Of a DNA stretch of 29,359 nt, positions 9,822 through 17,335 are shown piece by piece. The DNA comes from an uncultured Roseovarius sp. (GTDB lineage Bacteria; Pseudomonadota; Alphaproteobacteria; Rhodobacterales; Rhodobacteraceae). Positions within the stretch are counted from its first letter, which is position 1; every line of letters begins with the position of its first letter. The DNA lies in assembly GCA_934501475.1 (NCBI GenBank), contig CAKSUL010000024.1:1-29359 (forward strand). Direction: 5' to 3'. The notes under the pieces were generated by a model. That model was given only the letters and a program-made list of their open reading frames with translations, had not been told where the DNA came from and did not search any database. Position numbers and translations under genes: made by a program.

Positions 9822-12623
9822 TCAATGCGCCTCGGCCCAGTTGGCCCCGTGGCCCGCATCCACGATCAGCGGCACATCCAGCTTCACCGCCGGGTCGGGC
9901 GCGCCCTGCATGACGCGGCGCGCCACCTCGATCACCTCATCCACCGCGCCATCCTCGACCTCGAAGATCAGTTCGTCATGCACCTGCAACAGCATCCGGC
10001 AGGGCAGGTCCCCGATCGCATCGGGCATACGGATCATCGCGCGCCGGATCACATCCGCCGCCGTGCCCTGAATGGGCGCGTTGATCGCCGCGCGGCGCGC
10101 AAACCCGGCGCGCGGCCCCTTGGCGGCAATCTCGGGGGTGTGGATCTTGCGGCCAAACAGCGTCTGCACGAACCCGTGTTCCCTGGCAAAGCTGACGGTG
10201 TCATCCATGTAGGTGCGGATGCCGGGAAACCGCTCGAAGTAGCGGTCGATAAAGCCCTGCGCCTCGGCGCGCGGGATACGCAGGTTGCGCGCAAGGCCAA
10301 AGCCGGAAATGCCATAGATCACGCCAAAGTTGATCGCCTTGGCCTGCCGGCGCACGTCGGGGGTCATCTGATCCATCGGCACGCCGAACATCTCGGAGGC
10401 GGTCATGGCGTGGATGTCGTGCCCATCGCGAAACGCCTGTTTCAGCGCGTCGATCCCGGCCACATGCGCCAGAATGCGCAGCTCGATCTGGCTATAGTCC
10501 AGACTGACCAGCACATTGCCCGGCCCGGCCACGAACGCCTCGCGGATGCGCCGCCCCTCGTCCGAGCGCACGGGGATGTTCTGCAGGTTCGGATCGCTCG
10601 AGGCCAGCCGCCCGGTATTCGCCCCGGCCTGCATATAGGACGTGTGAACACGGCCCGTGTCAGGGTCGATATGATCCTGCAACGCGTCGGTATAGGTCGA
10701 TTTCAGCTTGCTCAACTGCCGCCAGTCCAACACGCGCCCCGGCAGTTCATGCTCGGTCGCCAGATCCTCCAGCACGTCAGCCCCTGTGGCATAGGCCCCG
10801 GTCTTGCCCTTCTTGCCACCGTCCAGGCCCATTTCGTCAAACAGGATCTCGCCCAGTTGCTTGGGGCTGCCGACGTTGAATTCGCGCCCCGCCAGTTCAT
10901 GTATCTCGGTCTCGAGCGTGGCCATCTTGCGGGCAAAGGCATTGGACATGCGGCTGAGAACCTCACGATCGACGCGGATCCCGTTGCGCTCCATCTGCGC
11001 CAGCACCGGCACCAGCGGACGCTCCAGCGTCTCATAGACGGTGGTCACACGCTCGCGGTGCAATTGCGGCTTGAAATTCAGCCACAGCCGCAGGGTGATA
11101 TCGGCATCCTCGCCGGCATATCTCACCGCATCCTCGACCGGCACCCGGTCAAAGGTGATGATGGATTTCCCGCTGCCCAGAACCGACTTGATCGGGATCG
11201 GCGTGTGGTTCAGGTAGCGCTCGCTCAACGCGTCCATGCCGTGATTGTGCAGCCCGGCATGAAGCGTATATGACATCAGCATCGTATCGTCGATCGGCGC
11301 GATGGTGATCCCCGCGCGGGCCAGGATCTTGGCGTCGTATTTCATGTTCTGGCCGATCTTCAGGATGCTTTCATCCTCAAGCACGGGCCTCAGCGCGGCC
11401 AGCACATCGGCAACGGGCAACTGCCCCTCCACCAGCGCATCCGAGCCGAACAGATCATCCGCATCGCCCTGCTTGTGGGTCAGCGGGATATAGCAGGCCT
11501 GCCCCGGATCAACCGCCATCGAAATGCCCACCAACTCGGCCTGCATCTCGTTCAGGGATGTCGTTTCGGTATCCACCGCGACATGCCCGCGCGCGCGGAT
11601 CCGCGCGATCCACCGCTCAAGGGCCGCCATGTCGCTGACGTGCTCATAGGCGTCGGGCGCAATCGCAGGCCAGTCCGGCGCGCCCTCCTCGGCGGCCTGT
11701 GGCACGGCCTCGGGGATCACCGGCGGCGCAACCCCCAACGCATCGGCAATCCGCTTGCTGAGGGTGCGAAACTCCATCTCGGCCAGGAACGCCATCAACG
11801 TCTCGGGATCGGGGTCGCGCACCTCCAGATCATCCAGCGTGAAATCCAGCGGCGTGTCGCAATCCAGCTGCACCAACTGGCGCGACAGCCGGATCTGATC
11901 CGCCTTTTCGATCAGGGTCGCGCGCCGCTTGGGCTGCTTGATCTCGCCGGCGCGCTCCAGCAAACTGTCCAGGTCGCCGAACTCGTTGATCAACAGCGCC
12001 GCCGTCTTGATCCCGATCCCCGGCGCGCCCGGCACGTTATCCACCGAATCCCCGGCCAGCGCCTGCACATCCACCACACGCTCCGGCCCGACGCCGAATT
12101 TCTCATGCACACCCTCGGCATCAATGCGACGGTTCTTCATCGCATCCAGCATCTCGACCCCGCCGCCGACCAGCTGCATCAGATCCTTGTCCGAAGAGAT
12201 GATCGTGACCCGCCCCCCGGCATCGCGCGCCTGAACGGCCAGCGTGGCGATGATGTCATCCGCCTCGAATCCCTCGATCTCCTGGCAGGCGATGTTGAAG
12301 GCGCGCGTCGCCTCGCGCGTCAGCGGCATCTGCGGGCGCAGATCCTCGGGCATCTCCTCGCGGTTGGCCTTGTATTCGGGATATAGATCGTTGCGGAACG
12401 TGTGACTGCCCTTGTCAAAGATCACCGCGACATGGGTCGGCGCATCCGCGCCGTTATTGCCCTCGACATAGCGCTGCAACATGTTGCAGAACCCGGCCAC
12501 CGCCCCGATCGGCAAGCCGTCGGAGTTCCGCGTCAGCGGCGGCAACGCGTGATAGGCGCGAAAGATGAACGCCGAGCCGTCGATCAGATGCAGATGGCAT
12601 CCCTTGCCGAATTGAGTGGTCAT
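9822..12623 (-). CDS. polA: DNA polymerase I
   Basis: 933 residues in the usual three-domain order. The 5' nuclease lies at about 1-290 (LIDGSAFIFRAYHA, FEADDIIATLA, ISSDKDLMQLV, and the helix-hairpin motif PGAPGIGIKTAALL). The 3'-5' exonuclease lies at about 340-530 and appears active: VAVDTET near 350, KIGQNMKYD, YAGEDAD. The polymerase lies at about 550-933: motif A LDYSQIELR near 708, motif B RRQAKAINFGVIYG near 764, motif C QVHDELIFEV near 882. The role is Okazaki fragment maturation and gap filling in excision repair. The ATG at 12623 is chosen because GGAGG lies 5 nt upstream; an in-frame ATG at 12659 would add 12 unconserved residues. It lies 178 bp downstream of the small zinc-finger gene on the same strand. 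Confidence 0.97.
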   Translation of the reverse strand: MTTQFGKGCHLHLIDGSAFIFRAYHALPPLTRNSDGLPIGAVAGFCNMLQRYVEGNNGADAPTHVAVIFDKGSHTFRNDLYPEYKANREEMPEDLRPQMPLTREATRAFNIACQEIEGFEADDIIATLAVQARDAGGRVTIISSDKDLMQLVGGGVEMLDAMKNRRIDAEGVHEKFGVGPERVVDVQALAGDSVDNVPGAPGIGIKTAALLINEFGDLDSLLERAGEIKQPKRRATLIEKADQIRLSRQLVQLDCDTPLDFTLDDLEVRDPDPETLMAFLAEMEFRTLSKRIADALGVAPPVIPEAVPQAAEEGAPDWPAIAPDAYEHVSDMAALERWIARIRARGHVAVDTETTSLNEMQAELVGISMAVDPGQACYIPLTHKQGDADDLFGSDALVEGQLPVADVLAALRPVLEDESILKIGQNMKYDAKILARAGITIAPIDDTMLMSYTLHAGLHNHGMDALSERYLNHTPIPIKSVLGSGKSIITFDRVPVEDAVRYAGEDADITLRLWLNFKPQLHRERVTTVYETLERPLVPVLAQMERNGIRVDREVLSRMSNAFARKMATLETEIHELAGREFNVGSPKQLGEILFDEMGLDGGKKGKTGAYATGADVLEDLATEHELPGRVLDWRQLSKLKSTYTDALQDHIDPDTGRVHTSYMQAGANTGRLASSDPNLQNIPVRSDEGRRIREAFVAGPGNVLVSLDYSQIELRILAHVAGIDALKQAFRDGHDIHAMTASEMFGVPMDQMTPDVRRQAKAINFGVIYGISGFGLARNLRIPRAEAQGFIDRYFERFPGIRTYMDDTVSFAREHGFVQTLFGRKIHTPEIAAKGPRAGFARRAAINAPIQGTAADVIRRAMIRMPDAIGDLPCRMLLQVHDELIFEVEDGAVDEVIEVARRVMQGAPDPAVKLDVPLIVDAGHGANWAEAH

Positions 12624-12731
12624 GCGCGCCTCCGGTTTCCAGTGCTCCAGATATGCCATGCCTGCCCGCCCCTCGCCAGCGGATACCGCACAAGATCACG
12701 GCGCAACACCTCTCCAGACGCGCCGCGCCCC

Positions 12732-12756
12732 TGTTTTTTCTTGGTAAAAAATACCT
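12732..12756 (-). repeat. Dispersed repeat, copy A (AGGTATTT...ACCAAGAAAAAACA)
   Basis: On the minus strand this 25-bp stretch reads AGGTATTTTTT then ACCAAGAAAAAACA. It matches copies at 17089-17112 and 17238-17261 apart from one extra base and one substitution. It lies in the zinc-finger/polA spacer, 46 bp after the zinc-finger stop. TTTTTT and AAAAAA within it can pair around ACCAAG, so it may act as a terminator for the zinc-finger gene. Confidence 0.6.
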
Positions 12757-12801
12757 CAGCGCGACATCAGCCCCAGACGCGGCGATACCGGCAGGGCGCG
12801 C

Positions 12802-12981
12802 TCAGACCCGGCCTTCGAAATCGCGGTGCACCAGCTTGCAATCGCAATAGGGGCACTCGACCCAGCCCTGCTCATGGGGGATCTGCAACCAGACGCGCGG
12901 ATGCCCCAGCGCGCCCTCGCCGCCGTCACAGGACACGCGATAGCTATCAACGATCTTGGTTTCGGGGGCTTTTGTGCTCAT
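12802..12981 (-). CDS. Zinc-finger (CHCC, NDUFS6-like) small protein (59 aa)
   Basis: A very short protein starting MSTKAPETKIVDSYRVS. Its zinc ligands are spaced as in the zf-CHCC family: Cys in SCDGGEGALGHPRVW, the following His, then the pair in CPYCDCKLVHRD. The GALGHPRV core is typical. Family knowledge: this family includes the mitochondrial complex I subunit NDUFS6, and alphaproteobacterial homologues are reported as accessory complex I subunits in Paracoccus. A role in NADH dehydrogenase assembly is therefore likely here but inferred. The ATG at 12981 has AAGGA about 9 nt upstream; an ATG at 13005 in the same frame would extend into the divergent promoter area. It is transcribed toward polA. 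Confidence 0.85.
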   Translation of the reverse strand: MSTKAPETKIVDSYRVSCDGGEGALGHPRVWLQIPHEQGWVECPYCDCKLVHRDFEGRV

Positions 12982-12995
12982 CAGGGCGTTTCCTT

Positions 12996-13024
12996 TTGCG
13001 GGCAACTGATCTACCCCCGTTTAT
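12996..13024 (+). promoter_or_regulatory. Possible promoter of the ABC ATPase gene
   Basis: TTGCGG (12996-13001), a 17-nt spacer, then GTTTAT (13019-13024). If real, it places the in-frame ATG at 13023 inside the -10 and supports the start at 13056. Confidence 0.35.
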
Positions 13025-13055
13025 GAGCGATCCGACACGCAGGGGCAAGAGGACC

Positions 13056-13985
13056 ATGACCGCCAACGCAATCGAAATCAAAGGCCTGCAAAAGACCTAT
13101 CGCGCCAGTCGGGGCAGCGCCGAGAAACGCGCCCTGAACGGGATCGACCTCGATATTCCCGCCGGATCGGTATTCGGTCTGCTCGGCCCCAACGGCGCGG
13201 GCAAATCGACGCTGATCAACATCCTGGCCGGTCTGGTGATCAAATCGGCCGGCAACGTGACGATCTGGGGGTTTGATCAGGACCGCAACCCGCGCCAGTC
13301 ACGCGCCTCGATCGGGGTCATGCCGCAGGAGCTGAATCTTGATCCGTTCTTCACCCCGCATGCCGCGCTCGAGGTGCAGGCCGGTCTTTACGGCGTCCCC
13401 CGGTCCGAGCGCCGCACCGATCAGATCCTGTCACTGGTCGGCCTGTCGGACAAGGCCCACGCCCATGCCCGCACCCTCAGCGGCGGGATGCGCCGCCGCC
13501 TGCTGCTGGCCAAGGCACTGGTGCACACGCCCCATATCCTCGTGCTGGACGAACCCACCGCCGGGGTGGATATCGAACTGCGCCAGATGCTCTGGCAGAA
13601 TGTGCGCCGCCTGAACGAACAGGGCATGACCATCATCCTGACCACGCATTATCTGGAAGAGGCCGAAGAGATGTGCGACCAGATCGCCATCATCAATCAG
13701 GGCAGCGTCGTGGCGCGCGACAGCACCAGCAACCTCCTGGGTCAACTGGACGCGAAAACCATGATCGTGGTGCCGGATGAAACACCCGCCGCCCTGCCCG
13801 CGGGGGCCGGGCTGGATATCACCACCCGCGCCGATGGCGCGCTGATCATTCGCTACAAGACCCGCCAGACCTCGGCCGAGGACGTGCTCGAGGTGCTGCG
13901 CGCCGCCCAGATCCGCATCCGCGACGTCAAGACCGAAGAGGCCGATCTCGAGGATGTGTTCCTGGACCTGACCCGCACGCGCTGA
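13056..13985 (+). CDS. ABC transporter ATP-binding protein, YadG type (309 aa)
   Basis: A complete ABC nucleotide-binding domain. Walker A is LLGPNGAGKSTLINIL (about residues 39-54), the Q-loop lies in IGVMPQELNLDPF, the signature is LSGGMRRRLLLAKAL, Walker B is ILVLDEPTAGVDIELRQ, and the switch histidine lies in LTTHYLEEAEEM. A C-terminal tail of about 80 residues ends in ADLEDVFLDLT. The DPF-containing Q-loop and DEPTAGVDIELR resemble E. coli YadG, whose partner is the ABC-2 permease YadH. No permease lies next to it: both flanking genes are on the other strand. ATG 13056 (with AGAGG just upstream) is preferred over ATG 13023. It energises an exporter of unknown substrate at the inner membrane. 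Confidence 0.9.
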   Translation: MTANAIEIKGLQKTYRASRGSAEKRALNGIDLDIPAGSVFGLLGPNGAGKSTLINILAGLVIKSAGNVTIWGFDQDRNPRQSRASIGVMPQELNLDPFFTPHAALEVQAGLYGVPRSERRTDQILSLVGLSDKAHAHARTLSGGMRRRLLLAKALVHTPHILVLDEPTAGVDIELRQMLWQNVRRLNEQGMTIILTTHYLEEAEEMCDQIAIINQGSVVARDSTSNLLGQLDAKTMIVVPDETPAALPAGAGLDITTRADGALIIRYKTRQTSAEDVLEVLRAAQIRIRDVKTEEADLEDVFLDLTRTR

Positions 13986-14014
13986 CCTCTGGCGCGCGCC
14001 GGCCCCGACATGCC

Positions 14015-14398
14015 TCAGCCCGCAGGCGCCAGCATCCGGCCCAGACCGCGCCCGCCCAGGATATGCAGGTGGAAATGCGGCACTTCCTGCACGCCCGCCT
14101 CACCGGAATTCGCGATCACGCGATAGCCCGCGCCGCGCGCGCCCGGCGTGACCTCCATCAGGTGGCACACCTCGGCCGCCGCGCGGTTGAAATCGACGAT
14201 CTCGGCTGCGCTCGCCTCGGCGGCGAAATGATCGAAACAGACGTAAGGCCCCTTGGGGATGATCAGCACATGCACCGGTGCCTGCGGCGCGATGTCGTTG
14301 AAGGCCAGGGTATGCGTGGTTTCCAGCACCGTGTCGTTTGGGATCTCCCCGCGCAGGATCTTGGCGAAAATGTTCTGATCGTCATAGGAATAGCTCAT
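14015..14398 (-). CDS. HIT family protein (histidine triad nucleotide-binding, 127 aa)
   Basis: The HIT signature HFHLHIL occurs near residues 108-114, within QEVPHFHLHILGGRGLG, and the N-terminal helix motif is IFAKILRGEIP. APVHVLIIPK completes the HINT-like fold. The length is typical for the HINT branch, whose members hydrolyse nucleoside phosphoramidates and related adenylated compounds using the middle histidine of the triad; it is cytosolic. A ribosome site AAGG lies about 6 nt before the ATG at 14398. It lies 85 bp downstream of the glycosyltransferase on the same strand, with an imperfect triplicated 15-mer in the spacer, and ends 29 bp from the convergent ABC gene. Confidence 0.93.
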   Translation of the reverse strand: MSYSYDDQNIFAKILRGEIPNDTVLETTHTLAFNDIAPQAPVHVLIIPKGPYVCFDHFAAEASAAEIVDFNRAAAEVCHLMEVTPGARGAGYRVIANSGEAGVQEVPHFHLHILGGRGLGRMLAPAG

Positions 14399-14410
14399 GG
14401 CGGCACCTTA

Positions 14411-14454
14411 TCTGGGTTGGCGTTGTCTGGTCGGCGTTGTCCGGGTTGGCGTCA
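14411..14454. repeat. Three imperfect tandem 14-15-mers before the HIT gene
   Basis: TCTGGGTTGGCGTTG (14411-14425), TCTGGTCGGCGTTG (14426-14439), TCCGGGTTGGCGTCA (14440-14454). These sit in the 5' leader of the HIT gene and could be a slippage product or a binding array. Confidence 0.65.
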
Positions 14455-14483
14455 CGTCGGGCCCATCCATGCCGCCAAACGCG

Positions 14484-16061
14484 TCAATCTGCAAACAGAT
14501 GGTCGGCATTGGCGATCTCATGGGCCTTGTCCGGGGCAATGTTCAGGAACTGCGCAATCGCGGCGGCATTCTGATCGACGCTGTCGACCTCGCGCATACG
14601 GTAATGCTGATCCAGGTCGGCATCGCGTATCCGGTCGCTCTCGAACGTGATGTCGCCGCGGATCGTCGGCAACAGCCGCTCCAGCGTCTCTTGCGGCGTC
14701 CGCTCTCCGGCCAGCCCGACGCGCATCGCGTGGCCGATCAGATATTCGTCGGTGAACACACAGTTGATCTCCAACAGGCGCGTGATCGAACGGTCACTGC
14801 AAAAATCCTGCAACAGGTCCAGATTGCCGGGGTCCATGCACACGATCAGCTGATCGGTCTCGTAATAATCGAACAGCATCCGCATCAGGGCACGTCGATG
14901 GCGCGTGCGTTTCTCAAGCGAACTCTGGATACCGCCCAGATCGGGCAGGTCGGTGTCCTCTTCGTTGAACAGATATTCGATTGTCGGCACATTGGTGATC
15001 AGGCGGATCTGTTCCAGCAGGCGCTTGGCGACATGCCATTTCTTGCACACCACGATCATCAACTCGCGATGCCGCCCCAGCGTGCTTTCGGTTTCCCAGA
15101 ACCGGCTGGCAAAGCGCCGCCCGATCCGCCCGCGCCCGGTCAGGAACTTGAACAGGCTGCGCCCCTCGTTGGAAATCTGGAACTCGGCCGCATCGTCTGA
15201 ATACAGCGCGCCCAGCCGCGCCTTGAGTTCCGTCGCCTCGGGGCTGATCTTGCGGGCGAACAGGAAATCCTGGCTGATCAACAGATCATAGTGATCGTTG
15301 TAAAAGGTCTGCGGCATCCCGTATTCCGAAAACATCAGGAAAGTCAGCGTGCGCGTGCGGATCTCGCCGTCCGGCACGATATGGCGCACCAGCGTCTGAA
15401 AGAACGTCTCATCCGGGATCCATGTGGTGCGAAAGAACCGCATCACATCGCGCCGCTTGCGGGTGAATTCAAGGATCCACTCGATCGTGCGGCGGCGCAG
15501 GCACCACCATTGGCTGCCGATCTGGACCTGTATATCCGCCGGAATGGCGCGGCTCAGGCCCAGCCTCTGCTGAAGCTCGAAAGAGGTATCAAACAGCCAT
15601 TTCCGATTCCGCTCGTTAAAGAAATGGCGGTAGATCAACCGCTCTTCCTTCATGCCGGTCTTGATCCAGTCACTGTCGAAATAATCGAAACTCTCGATAT
15701 AATCCGCATCCTCGGCATCGAGAAAATCATGCGCATAGCGCGCCGACTTGATCGGGGCGCAATCGCCCGACAGCATGTAGAAATGCGTGGCGCGCGGAAA
15801 GGCCTGCACGGCCGCCTCGACCGCATTCAGGGTGGCCTGCACCAGAGACCACTCACCCCAGCCGCATTTCACCCGTTTGCGCGCAAAGACCACGTTGGGA
15901 TTGCCATCCAGCGCCGTGCGGATCTGCTGCCAGGCCTCGGGCCTGGCGCGCGCATCGAAATGGATCGCGATATAGTCGCCCGCAGCCGTCACCATCTCGG
16001 CCTGCCTGATGATCGCGGCGGGGTCCTTGTGACACAACAGAATGAACGCAATCTTTGCCAT
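14484..16061 (-). CDS. Core-2/I-branching-type beta-1,6-N-acetylglucosaminyltransferase family protein (525 aa)
   Basis: The N-terminal half (about 1-290) matches the Branch (GT14) family: KIAFILLCHKDP, AIHFDARA, VKCGWGEWSLVQATLNAV, FYMLSGDCAPIKSA, QIGSQWWCLRRRTIEWIL and TWIPDETFFQTLV. The C-terminal half (about 300-525) is a conserved extension that I believe corresponds to DUF5928; it contains ELMIVVCKKWHVAKRL and a P-loop-free alpha/beta region. No signal peptide or membrane helix is seen, so it acts in the cytosol or at the membrane surface. Family knowledge: GT14 enzymes transfer GlcNAc or xylose onto glycans; the bacterial substrate is unknown. No Shine-Dalgarno precedes the ATG at 16061. 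It is divergent from a sulfotransferase across 144 bp, which suggests a shared surface-polysaccharide job. Confidence 0.85.
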   Translation of the reverse strand: MAKIAFILLCHKDPAAIIRQAEMVTAAGDYIAIHFDARARPEAWQQIRTALDGNPNVVFARKRVKCGWGEWSLVQATLNAVEAAVQAFPRATHFYMLSGDCAPIKSARYAHDFLDAEDADYIESFDYFDSDWIKTGMKEERLIYRHFFNERNRKWLFDTSFELQQRLGLSRAIPADIQVQIGSQWWCLRRRTIEWILEFTRKRRDVMRFFRTTWIPDETFFQTLVRHIVPDGEIRTRTLTFLMFSEYGMPQTFYNDHYDLLISQDFLFARKISPEATELKARLGALYSDDAAEFQISNEGRSLFKFLTGRGRIGRRFASRFWETESTLGRHRELMIVVCKKWHVAKRLLEQIRLITNVPTIEYLFNEEDTDLPDLGGIQSSLEKRTRHRRALMRMLFDYYETDQLIVCMDPGNLDLLQDFCSDRSITRLLEINCVFTDEYLIGHAMRVGLAGERTPQETLERLLPTIRGDITFESDRIRDADLDQHYRMREVDSVDQNAAAIAQFLNIAPDKAHEIANADHLFAD

Positions 16062-16083
16062 CGGGGAAACAGACTAGCCCTTG

Positions 16084-16106
16084 TTACAGTGATTGTTTAC
16101 AGTGAT
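16084..16106. repeat. Direct repeat TTACAGTGAT (two copies)
   Basis: Perfect decamers at 16084-16093 and 16097-16106 (period 13) in the divergent glycosyltransferase/sulfotransferase spacer, 23 bp before the glycosyltransferase start. Possible regulator sites. Confidence 0.7.
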
Positions 16107-16113
16107 AGTCGTG

Positions 16114-16138
16114 AACAGGCATTGAATAAACAGGCATT
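16114..16138. repeat. Direct repeat AACAGGCATT (two copies)
   Basis: Perfect decamers at 16114-16123 and 16129-16138 (period 15). The second copy touches the putative -35 of the sulfotransferase promoter, the position expected for an activator or repressor site. Confidence 0.7.
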
Positions 16139-16166
16139 CTTTGGTTTTTAACGTTCGTGCTATAAT
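16138..16166 (+). promoter_or_regulatory. Promoter of the sulfotransferase gene
   Basis: Perfect -10 TATAAT at 16161-16166, with TCTTTG (16138-16143) 17 nt upstream as a weak -35. A perfect TATAAT with a weak -35 and upstream repeats suggests an activator-assisted promoter. Expected start near 16173, giving a leader of about 33 nt. Confidence 0.55.
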
Positions 16167-16205
16167 TAGCCCCAAACAGGGCAACCGAGGCTGGAGACGA
16201 CAGGT

Positions 16206-17024
16206 ATGGGTTTTCCCGGAACATGGATGACCGAGAGCGAAAGCGTGGTGTATCGCGTGGTGCCCAAATGCGCCTGCTCGACCATCGGGCAGATCCTGTA
16301 TTATTCGGACCATGGTGAGTTCTTTGACGGCGACATCCATGATGCCAAGGGCGGCCTGCACAAATGGGCCCTGGACGAAAGCCAGGACCTGATCACCGCC
16401 AACGTGACCTCGCACAAATCCTATGCGTTCACCTGCGTGCGCAATCCCTATACGCGCATCCTCAGTTCGTTCTTTGACAAGATCTGCGGCATTCAACGCA
16501 ACGGCAAACGCTATCGCGGCAAACTGGTGCCATTGCTGATCCAGAAATACGGGATCGAGGTCGGCGGCGATGACGGCAAACAGGATTTCGACCAGATCAG
16601 ATCCTTCCGCCGCTTCCTCTTGTTCGCGCGCGACACCATCCGCTGGCGCCGCCCCATGGACCCCGACATCCACTGGTCCGCACAATCGGGCCATGTGTCC
16701 ACCTTCATCGTGAACGGCGGCACATATGACCGGATCTTCTGGACCGAGTCGTTCAACGACGGCATGGAATCCGTGCTCGACGCGATCGAAACGCCCCATT
16801 CGGTGGACCTGACCACGATGCCGCGCTTCAACGAATCCGAAGGCCACGGCCCCAAACGCGCCCACCCGGTCGAGGATTATTTCGACGACCTGTCGATGCA
16901 TCTGATCTACGAAATCTACAAGACCGATTTCGAATTGTTCAAATACGATTTCAACGACCCGTCCAACAAGATGCCCATAGGCGAGATCGATCTCGACGAA
17001 GTGCACGCCAAACTGGGTGACTGA
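16206..17024 (+). CDS. Sulfotransferase family protein (272 aa)
   Basis: Both PAPS-binding motifs of the sulfotransferase-2 type are visible. The 5'-phosphosulfate loop is RVVPKCACSTIGQIL (residues about 17-31), and the 3'-phosphate motif is FTCVRNPYTRILSSFFDK (about 76-93). The rest (DIHWSAQSGHVSTFIV, YDRIFWTESFNDGM, EDYFDDLSMHLIYEIYK) follows the usual order, including the late helix that packs near the active site. There is no signal peptide or anchor, so it is a soluble cytosolic enzyme. Family knowledge: these enzymes sulfate carbohydrates using PAPS. Context (a divergent branching glycosyltransferase) points to capsule, exopolysaccharide or LPS sulfation, the acceptor being unknown. GGAG about 10 nt upstream supports ATG 16206. 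It is followed by two hairpins (17036-17079). Confidence 0.87.
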   Translation: MGFPGTWMTESESVVYRVVPKCACSTIGQILYYSDHGEFFDGDIHDAKGGLHKWALDESQDLITANVTSHKSYAFTCVRNPYTRILSSFFDKICGIQRNGKRYRGKLVPLLIQKYGIEVGGDDGKQDFDQIRSFRRFLLFARDTIRWRRPMDPDIHWSAQSGHVSTFIVNGGTYDRIFWTESFNDGMESVLDAIETPHSVDLTTMPRFNESEGHGPKRAHPVEDYFDDLSMHLIYEIYKTDFELFKYDFNDPSNKMPIGEIDLDEVHAKLGD

Positions 17025-17035
17025 CCGGGCAAGAC

Positions 17036-17079
17036 AGGGGCTTTGCCCCTCACACTGAAATCCCTTTTGGATTTCAGTG
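17036..17079 (+). terminator. Double hairpin terminator after the sulfotransferase
   Basis: The first stem is AGGGG/CCCCT around CTTTG (17036-17050). The second is a perfect 11-bp stem CACTGAAATCC/GGATTTCAGTG with a 5-nt loop (17053-17079). Both lie within 60 bp of the stop codon. GTATTTT follows at 17091-17097. Confidence 0.65.
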
Positions 17080-17088
17080 CTCACCCCA

Positions 17089-17112
17089 AGGTATTTTCAC
17101 CAAGAAAAAGCA
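17089..17112 (+). repeat. Dispersed repeat, copy B (left inverted arm)
   Basis: Reads AGGTATTTTC then ACCAAGAAAAAGCA. It is identical to the reverse complement of copy C at 23 of 24 positions and close to copy A. Confidence 0.8.
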
Positions 17113-17237
17113 ACGGTTTGTTAACCGGGATCGCGCTATGCTGATTCTGCGGTACAGGCTGAGGAGCCGATGACCGCCCAAGGAAAAGCCATCGCTTTTT
17201 CAAGCAGGGCGCGGGCTGGGAATTCTGGAGCGCGTCC

Positions 17238-17261
17238 TGCTTTTTCTTGGTGCAAATACCT
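17238..17261 (-). repeat. Dispersed repeat, copy C (right inverted arm)
   Basis: On the minus strand reads AGGTATTTGC then ACCAAGAAAAAGCA. It faces copy B across 125 bp. Confidence 0.8.
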
Positions 17262-17335
17262 GAATCCAACACCACTGCACACGCGGCAACCGGAGGTGGA
17301 GCGAGACATCCAAACAGCCTCAAATCAGAACAGCG

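Larger units (their letters stand above)
17025..17335. other. Intergenic region with hairpins and inverted dispersed repeats
   Basis: 311 bp between the convergent sulfotransferase and adenosine kinase genes. It holds two hairpins at the left and a 173-bp segment bounded by 24-bp inverted repeats (copies B and C). A 66-codon frame at 17170 has a GAGGAG site but no family resemblance and runs into the adenosine kinase gene, so it is not called. Confidence 0.6.

Noticed and set aside
17081..17323. 80-codon minus-strand frame between adenosine kinase and the sulfotransferase
   Set aside because: It translates both arms of the inverted dispersed repeat (KKKQDALQN, KKRWLFLG), a typical artefact of repeat DNA.
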